A program made the translations under genes and the position numbers. From Entamoeba histolytica HM-1:IMSS (taxonomy: Eukaryota > Evosea > Mastigamoebida > Endamoebidae), in the NCBI RefSeq assembly GCF_000208925.1, contig NW_001914938.1, positions 7,296-59,297 on the forward strand: a DNA stretch of 52,002 nt, in the 5' to 3' direction. The notes under the pieces were generated by a model. It did not search any database. It worked only from the letters and a program-made list of their open reading frames with translations, and was not told the DNA's origin. Below, one piece after another: positions 46,377-52,002 of this stretch. Numbering within the stretch: position 1 is the stretch's first letter; each line of letters opens with the position of its first letter.

Positions 46377-48185
46377 ATGACTGAGCAAAGACACATGTGT
46401 ATTGCGACAACGATGTGTCCTAAATGTAGAGAGTTATTATGTGAAGAATGTTTAATGAAAGGAATAAAAGAAAATGGATGTTGTTATAAATGTAAGCAAC
46501 CACTTACATTAGAAGAGATTAAATTAAAAAGAAGAGGATCTACTATGATTCATACTACAGACTTTAGTAATTCAGATAAACTTCCACCATTAAGTGCTAA
46601 AATTGGGAATATGCCAAAAGTTTCATCTGCTATTTCTCCGTTATTATCACCTGGAAGAAGTTTATCATTTAGTTCTAATGATTCATCATTAGCAGCAAGT
46701 GAAGATTCATTTTTATTAGAATATAAAAGTTCTGAAAAGAAAACAAATTCATCAGTTCCAAGTTCAAGTTATGGTGAAAGTGTTGAAAGTCAAAATTCAA
46801 CAGGTAAAAGTTCATGGTTTGAAAATGAAAAAGATTATAATCCTCATAGTAATGCAAATATGTTTGATTTACCTACAACAGATGAATATATTACTTTTAC
46901 TAAAGAAAGTGGTAGTAATGCAAAAATAATTCAATATGCAACATTAGAAAAATGTCTTCAATTTATTACTTCAAAAAATTGTGAAGATAGTTATTTTACA
47001 CAATGTTTTGTTTATTCATTTAAATTAATAACAACAACTACAAAATTATTAAAATTATTAATTATTTTATTTAGTCCAAATAAACCAATTGATATGTTAT
47101 GGAATGATTTTATTCAAAATATTATTATTCCAACACGTACACGTATATTAGCATTAGTAAAAATGTTAATTCAAGTTTTTCCAAATGATTTTAAAGAAGA
47201 ACAAAATCAAGAAGCAATTAATGATCTTATTCAACTTTATACAACATATAACAAATCAATGGGTTTAAATTTACAAAAGTCATTTGACAATAGATTTGGT
47301 CTTAAAATGGAATGTGTTATTTTAAAGAGAAATGTTCCTCTTCTTCCTGTAGATGATAAATTTAGTGGAATTCTTTGTATTTCACCATTGGATTTTGCAG
47401 AACAAATGACTTTAATTCAAATGGAATCATTTGTTGAAATTCCTTCTGATGAATTTTTAAATCAAGGATGGACAAAAAAGAATAAAGAACAATTAACACC
47501 ACATATTGTTAATATGATTAAATTATCTAATAAATTAATTCATATTGTTCAAACAGAAATTGTTATGCAACCAACATATGCATTAAGAAGTCTTGCATTA
47601 TTTTATTTTATTACAGCAGCAGAAACAATGAGAACAATTCAAAATTTTGATGGAATGAAAGCAATTGTTACTGCATTACAATCTGTTTCAGTATTTAGAC
47701 TTAAAGTATCATGGGAAATGCTTCAACAAAGTACAAAAAGTATATTTACAAATTTAGTTCATTTATGTTCAGAAGATAATAATTTTACTGAATTAAGAAA
47801 AATAATGAATATTGCAATACCACCAACAATTCCATTTATTGGAAGTACATTAACTGATTTAATTTATACAAGTGATGGTAATAAAGCATCAACAAATAAT
47901 AAATTTAATTTTTATAAATTACGTGGAATTGGTAATTTAATTAAAGAAATTCAAATGAAACAAAAAACATCATTTTCATTTAATATTGCACCAAATGTAA
48001 GAGATTTTATCAATTCAATTCAAGTAATTTCTAATGAAGACCAATTATTTAATTTATCTCAAAAACATGAACCAAAAGTTATTGAAAAATTTATAGATTT
48101 AACAAAAAAACCTTATAAACATGATGCTAAAGAAGCTAAAGAACTTCTTAAATCATATCTTAAAAGAATAAAACAATTAAGATAA
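46377..48185 (+). CDS. RasGEF (RasGEF-N plus CDC25 domain) with N-terminal Cys-rich finger
   Basis: The first ATG in frame, at 46377, gives 602 residues; longer readings need a TTG start. Residues 1-45 hold a Cys-rich half-finger (CPKCRELLCEECLMKGIKEN, CCYKCKQPL). A Ser-rich linker (about 60-160) follows. RasGEF-N is at about 185-300 (YATLEKCLQFITSKNC) and the CDC25 homology domain is at about 330-595: PLDFAEQMTLIQMESFVEIP, VQTEIVMQPTYALRSLALFY and FIGSTLTDLIYTSDGNK are its conserved blocks. It catalyses GDP release from Ras/Rap proteins. Entamoeba has many RasGEFs; the finger may anchor this one to partners. Confidence 0.92.
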   Translation: MTEQRHMCIATTMCPKCRELLCEECLMKGIKENGCCYKCKQPLTLEEIKLKRRGSTMIHTTDFSNSDKLPPLSAKIGNMPKVSSAISPLLSPGRSLSFSSNDSSLAASEDSFLLEYKSSEKKTNSSVPSSSYGESVESQNSTGKSSWFENEKDYNPHSNANMFDLPTTDEYITFTKESGSNAKIIQYATLEKCLQFITSKNCEDSYFTQCFVYSFKLITTTTKLLKLLIILFSPNKPIDMLWNDFIQNIIIPTRTRILALVKMLIQVFPNDFKEEQNQEAINDLIQLYTTYNKSMGLNLQKSFDNRFGLKMECVILKRNVPLLPVDDKFSGILCISPLDFAEQMTLIQMESFVEIPSDEFLNQGWTKKNKEQLTPHIVNMIKLSNKLIHIVQTEIVMQPTYALRSLALFYFITAAETMRTIQNFDGMKAIVTALQSVSVFRLKVSWEMLQQSTKSIFTNLVHLCSEDNNFTELRKIMNIAIPPTIPFIGSTLTDLIYTSDGNKASTNNKFNFYKLRGIGNLIKEIQMKQKTSFSFNIAPNVRDFINSIQVISNEDQLFNLSQKHEPKVIEKFIDLTKKPYKHDAKEAKELLKSYLKRIKQLR

Positions 48186-48856
48186 TTCTTTTATTTGTTC
48201 TTGTACTCCCTGTAATGTTCACTCTTGATTTAATTCAATTAAAATATCCTTCTTTTTTTTTTTATTTATTTTTATTGTATTAAAATGAATAATTACAGAA
48301 AAGGCTTCTGTTATAAAATTAGGGTATATTTGAAGAAGGTTCAATAGTTATTTGTTTATGTTTTTTAATATCTATTTATGTATTTGTTTATTATTTAGTC
48401 TCATTTTCTTCTTTCATACTTCCTGTTATTTGAAAGTTAAAAATGTTGTTCTAAAAATAAAATCCATTTCTATTTTTATTATTTTTTGTCAGTTATATCA
48501 TAAATGAATAATATTATCTATAATCAAAAGGTTATATTACTAGACAATGAATGTACAACAATTTTTGTTGGTTGATTAATTGAAAGTCTATGGGTTAACT
48601 AAAAAAAAATATATTTGTTCAACAGTTTTTTACACTCGAAACAATTTTTTAATATCAATTTCTAAATTTAGAATGTGTTTTAGTAACGATTGTTTGATTA
48701 AACAAAAGAGAAAAAAAAATCAAAAAACGACTAGATAGTTTAAAAATACATCAAAGTTGAAGGAAGTTAATAAACAGTGAATGATTTATACTACCTAAAA
48801 TAGTTCAATAAACTATTATGGCATGAACTTAATTTTTTTTTAATTTACACTAATAA
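48186..48856. other. intergenic, A+T-rich, one doubtful mini-ORF
   Basis: About 670 bp. A 23-codon ATG frame at 48504-48575 reads QKVILLDNECTTIFVG before its stop; a donor-like GTTGGTT lies at its end but no good acceptor or second exon follows. Otherwise no coding sequence, repeat or RNA gene is visible. The GAAC-like element at 48822-48829 belongs to the next gene. Confidence 0.45.
48822..48829 (+). promoter_or_regulatory. GAAC element (CATGAACT)
   Basis: Seven of eight bases of AATGAACT, 28 nt before the ATG at 48857. Confidence 0.5.
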
Positions 48857-49450
48857 ATGCCTGGTCATGAATATCGTGCTTATATTAATGAAGATAAAAA
48901 ACAAATGAAAATTAATAAACAAAAAGAAAGAACAAGATTAATTAAAAATGAAGAAGCATCTCTCTTTGCTTTTTGTGTTGCATTGTTATCTCAATATTTT
49001 AAAATTGAAATTGGACTTCCACATACTCATTCAACAAAAACAGTTCAATTTGCAAATATCAAAAAATTATATTATGAAAATGATTATCTCAATGTAGAAG
49101 ATTTTGTCGTTAATAAATTACAAGAACTTGCTGAACTAGATAGAAAGGACAATATTCCTGAATCAACTATATCAAGAAGAGTCCAAGAAAGACGTAGAAA
49201 AATAATGAAAGAATTTTTAGAAGATTTATTATTTGAATATGGCATTATCTTTATCGATAGTACTAATAGAGTTACTACCATTAATAGAACAAGTATTTGT
49301 ACATATAAACTTAAACAATTTAACCATGAACATGTTATGGTAAATGGAAGAAAAATTGCTGAAATGATAGAAGAAAAAGTTAATAAAGAAAGAAATTGCT
49401 TTTTTGAAAAGAATGATTTTGATCATTTTCCTGTACAAATACGATACTAA
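48857..49450 (+). CDS. unknown helical protein (197 aa)
   Basis: A 197-residue soluble protein that I do not recognise. The N-terminus is highly charged (NEDKKQMKINKQKERTRLIK). A helical region with LFAFCVALLSQYFKIEIGLP and a later segment STISRRVQERRRKIMKEFLE could form a helix-turn-helix-like unit, and the C-terminal part is mixed alpha/beta. There is no signal peptide, membrane segment or zinc motif. The Arg/Lys-rich helix could bind nucleic acid, but this is only a composition argument. Confidence 0.65.
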   Translation: MPGHEYRAYINEDKKQMKINKQKERTRLIKNEEASLFAFCVALLSQYFKIEIGLPHTHSTKTVQFANIKKLYYENDYLNVEDFVVNKLQELAELDRKDNIPESTISRRVQERRRKIMKEFLEDLLFEYGIIFIDSTNRVTTINRTSICTYKLKQFNHEHVMVNGRKIAEMIEEKVNKERNCFFEKNDFDHFPVQIRY

Positions 49451-49678
49451 TATCTATAGATTTTGAATTGATACAATCGAGAATGTCAACAACTAAAGTG
49501 TGATACAATTTTATATTTTTATTTAATTTTAGTGTAAATTAAAAAATGTTAAAAATCCAAAAATAGAGAATAACAAATTTTTTTTTCAAAAAAAAAGAGA
49601 TTTGTTTTAGTTAAAAAAAACCCCATTTTTTAAAAATTAATAAAAAAAAACTTAAAAAAATTAATAAAAATTAAAGAA

Positions 49679-50629
49679 ATGAGTGATTATCTCTTGGCAA
49701 ATTATAGTCATGAATATGAAAATGAATTTATGTATTTAATGATAGAAACAAGTATGGGAACAAAATTTGATAATAATGATAAATTACCTAAATGTCTTGT
49801 TATGGTTGGTGGAAAACCTATTATTCAATGGCAATTAGAAGTACTTGAGAAACTAAATGTTAAAGAATTAGAAATTGTAGTTGGAACGTCTGTTGTTGCT
49901 CTTGTTCAGTCAACCATTGGAACAATTAAAACAACAATTAATATCCATTATTATCCAATTGATGATATTGAATTTTTACACAATGGAGTTGCATTAAAGA
50001 AGTTTAGAGAAGATAATAGAGAGAATTTAATGAAATATAGAGATGTAATAGTTATTGGAACTGACTTATTATTTGATACCACTACATTTACAAATTTTAT
50101 TAACCAACATAGAATTGAAAGTAGTTATCTTACGTTACTTACCACTGAAGAAAAAAGACCTAAACTAAAGAAAGGAGAAGAATTTGACGAACAACGTCCA
50201 AAAGATTTATTAATTCTTAATGAACAAAAAAGAATTTTTGGAATGATTTATGGTAATTGTTCTGATAAAATTGGTATTCCTTATGATGTTCTTGATAGAT
50301 ACCCTTCTCTTTCTATAGTTGATGAAATTCAAACATTACGAACATTTATTGTTAAAAGTACTGTCCTTGCACGAATGCCATATAGTGACAAATTAACTTC
50401 TATTCACAAAGATGTTCTTCCTCATATTATTAAATTATTACGTGGTAAATTTGGTCAAGACATTCACGAAAAAACTTTAAATGATTTATTTAATCATATT
50501 CCCTCTTCATTTGAACCACCTTGTATTTATGTTCTTCAAAAGACTGGAATGACTTTTAGAATATCTCAACAAGCTCAAATTAAAAAAGTTGAAGGAATGG
50601 TTAAGTCTCAAAAATTAAAGCTTTTTTGA
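49679..50629 (+). CDS. eIF2B-gamma-like protein (nucleotidyltransferase-fold region only)
   Basis: A 316-residue protein resembling the N-terminal nucleotidyltransferase-like domain of eIF2B-gamma (EIF2B3), part of the GDP/GTP exchange factor for eIF2. Matches: LPKCLVMVGGKPIIQWQLEV for the PKPLLPVGNKPLI block, ELEIVVGTSV, DVIVIGTDLLFD for the VLSCDLI block, and LTSIHKDVLPHIIKLLRGKF for the SIRSELIPYLVRKQF block. The usual start motif (AAGxGxRM) is degraded to MIETSMGTKFD. Family members exceed 450 residues because of a left-handed beta-helix end that is missing here; after LQKTGMTFRISQQAQ the frame stops. It may be a minimal form, a split gene or a different family member. Confidence 0.78.
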   Translation: MSDYLLANYSHEYENEFMYLMIETSMGTKFDNNDKLPKCLVMVGGKPIIQWQLEVLEKLNVKELEIVVGTSVVALVQSTIGTIKTTINIHYYPIDDIEFLHNGVALKKFREDNRENLMKYRDVIVIGTDLLFDTTTFTNFINQHRIESSYLTLLTTEEKRPKLKKGEEFDEQRPKDLLILNEQKRIFGMIYGNCSDKIGIPYDVLDRYPSLSIVDEIQTLRTFIVKSTVLARMPYSDKLTSIHKDVLPHIIKLLRGKFGQDIHEKTLNDLFNHIPSSFEPPCIYVLQKTGMTFRISQQAQIKKVEGMVKSQKLKLF

Positions 50630-51101
50630 GTGAATTGAGTGACATTTAATTTGTGTTATTTTTAATAAGAAAAAAAAAATAAATAAAATTTTTGAGAAAA
50701 TAAAAAATTAAATAATTTAGTGTTAATAAATTTATCATTTATTCATTAATTAATGGATATTATTCACTACATGCATCATTAAAATAAATAATTTCTTTGT
50801 TTTATTTATTATTTAGTTTTTCTTCTTGTTTTGTTTGAATAAACTATTATTCTTTCTGTTTATTCTTTTTTTATCTTCTTCTTTGATTGTTATTTTAATT
50901 TTAAATAACTTCTTCTTTCTTTATTTTCTTGATTTTATAATGACTGGACATATCATTATCATTATATTATTATATATAATTTCACTTATTATTGATAACA
51001 TCATTTATATCATTTTCATTGGGTATTATTCTTTCATATTATCTTATTTTATTCTTTATATTATTAATTAATATATTTCTTATTCAAAAACAATATCATA
51101 A

Positions 51102-51460
51102 TCAAATAACAATTGATATTTCATTAATTGCTTTTGTATTAATGTTTGTGTTGTTTCTGTTTTCAATTTTCGAACTTAATATTTTGCAAAAGAAAATATT
51201 TCTATTGAAGTCATTATTAAAGTGTTTATGACGATGATTATGAATGAAGTGATGAGTGAAATGATTTGTATCATCTATGTTGTGATAGTTATGGTTATAA
51301 TTGTTATTGTAATGATTAGCGTGATTATTCATGTATTTCTGTCAATACAGATAATACCTATTTTCACTCATTCTTCTATCATTTATATTTCTTGGTTGAT
51401 GTGAATTTCTTCTTCTTTGGTTATTTGTTTTATATTTTTTGTGGTGTCTCCTGTAATGTA
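51102..51460 (-). pseudogene. Asn/His/Arg-rich reading frame with one in-frame stop
   Basis: Read on the minus strand, a frame after a TTTATAG sequence (51480s) gives GGKKKIHYRRHHKKYKTNN and continues to a TGA at 51342-51344. It resumes in the same frame as MNNHANHYNNNYNHNYHN and ends at 51102. The continuity across the stop suggests a decayed or low-complexity gene. A simple chance effect of A/C-rich strand composition is also possible. Confidence 0.25.
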
Positions 51461-51956
51461 TCTTCTTTTTGCCACCTTCTATCTATAAACAAATAAATAA
51501 CAAATAAATAAGAAAGAATGATTCTTTGTTGTATTTTCAAATTAATTAATAATAAATATTAATAAAGTAATGAAATGAATATTAATGAGAATAATTCAAT
51601 TTAAATAAAATGAAATAAAAAGAATAATGATAAATAATCAATATTTCAATATATAAAATATTATTTAACATTCATATTTCTTACATATATTAATTATTTC
51701 ATTTATTATTCATTCTATTCAAATTAATGTTTATTTAAAATATAAACTATCATATTTTATATTAAATTATTCAAAATAAATTTAAATAAAAATTCATTTA
51801 ATTTATTTAATGCTTTTAATTATTTCATCAAAAATACAGTAGAAATAAAACAATATCGTCTTTCTGAAGATGTTCAATCATTATTTATATTTATTATCCT
51901 TTTGATTGTTTCTTCTTTATGATGAATAGGTTTGACATGTTATTTTCTAGTTCTTC

Positions 51957-52002
51957 TTAGTCAGTAAATTCAATACCTTCTTTTACAACACAAGTATTTT
52001 GG
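51957..52002 (-). CDS. possible C-terminal end of a gene entering from the right (partial)
   Basis: On the minus strand the last 14 codons before the TAA read QNTCVVKEGIEFTD. The composition is less repetitive than the flanking DNA. It is too short to identify. Confidence 0.2.
   Translation of the reverse strand, partial: QNTCVVKEGIEFTD

Larger units (their letters stand above)
50630..52002. other. A+T-rich terminal region, low complexity, possible gene relics
   Basis: About 1.37 kb without a gene I can support. Plus-strand open stretches at 50826-51231 are hydrophobic Ile/Phe/Leu runs from T-rich DNA. On the minus strand, 51102-51460 has a basic Asn/His-rich frame interrupted by one in-frame TGA. 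At the right edge the minus strand ends a frame (TAA at 51957-51959) that reads CVVKEGIEFTD and may be the 3' end of a gene starting beyond the window. Confidence 0.45.

Noticed and set aside
48504..48575. 23-codon frame with QKVILLDNECTTIF resembling an actin-like start
   Set aside because: No acceptor site or second exon could be found that continues it.
50826..51231. Plus-strand Phe/Ile/Leu-rich frames that look like a membrane protein
   Set aside because: T-rich DNA gives such frames by chance; overlapping frames look equally hydrophobic and no clear domain is present.
1..52002. tRNA arrays, rRNA, CRISPR, intact LINE/SINE elements, telomeric repeats
   Set aside because: No cloverleaf with internal promoter boxes, no spaced direct repeats and no reverse-transcriptase frame were seen by reading; short SINE remnants could be missed without a similarity search.

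Overview
The window is nuclear DNA of a protist and very probably comes from Entamoeba, most like the E. histolytica / dispar / nuttalli group. The reasons are: extreme A+T content with near-exclusive A/T third positions; densely packed genes on both strands, often less than 50 bp apart; rare tiny introns (46-66 bp) that start GTTTGT and end TAG; short 5' leaders carrying a GAACT core like the Entamoeba GAAC promoter element; and Entamoeba-type families (a Cys-rich transmembrane kinase, many Rho/Ras regulators, LRR and TLDc-like proteins). No bacterial signals, tRNA arrays, rRNA, CRISPR or complete transposons were seen.

Layout. 1-5.3 kb: C-terminal end of a NatC subunit (NAA35), a large LRR protein, an orphan coding-like fragment, and BRF1 of RNA polymerase III TFIIIB. 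5.8-9.7 kb: an unknown small gene, a two-exon divergent eIF4E, the Hsp70 cochaperone Hip, and a two-exon Tat-SF1/CUS2 splicing factor. 9.7-16.7 kb: a small unknown gene, a two-exon NAK-type kinase, a CRAL-TRIO-like/RhoGAP protein, a membrane-anchored Smr protein, MCM7 and a small acidic protein. 17-19.9 kb: a five-pass membrane protein, a secreted coiled-coil protein and an HMG-box protein. 20-29 kb: a LIM protein, a seven-pass membrane pseudokinase, an atypical Rab-like GTPase and a 1691-residue receptor-like kinase. 29.4-36.9 kb: an SFR1/MEI5-like recombination factor, an RNF4-like RING protein, a possible TLDc protein, a zinc-finger/coiled-coil protein with a 30-bp tandem repeat, a RhoGEF and a plant-type 3-ketoacyl-CoA synthase. 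37-45.9 kb: CCT3, TAN1/THUMPD1, ribosomal protein eL37, a TLDc-like protein, a membrane protein with a DnaJ C-terminal domain but no J domain, a previously hidden three-exon PH-domain gene, an SDR and peptidase T. 46-52 kb: a RasGEF, an unknown gene, a short eIF2B-gamma-like protein and 1.4 kb of mostly non-coding A+T-rich DNA.

The genes do not form operons. They mix housekeeping functions (translation, protein folding, DNA replication, Pol III transcription) with signalling (Rho, Ras and Rab regulators and several kinases). The most unusual items are the 7TM-pseudokinase, the GTPase with changed G3 and G4 motifs next to it, the J-less DnaJ-C membrane protein, the eIF4E lacking a cap-stacking tryptophan, the hidden PH gene with paired hairpins, and two genes that may be lateral acquisitions (peptidase T, plant-type ketoacyl-CoA synthase). 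No single large new multi-gene system is evident.
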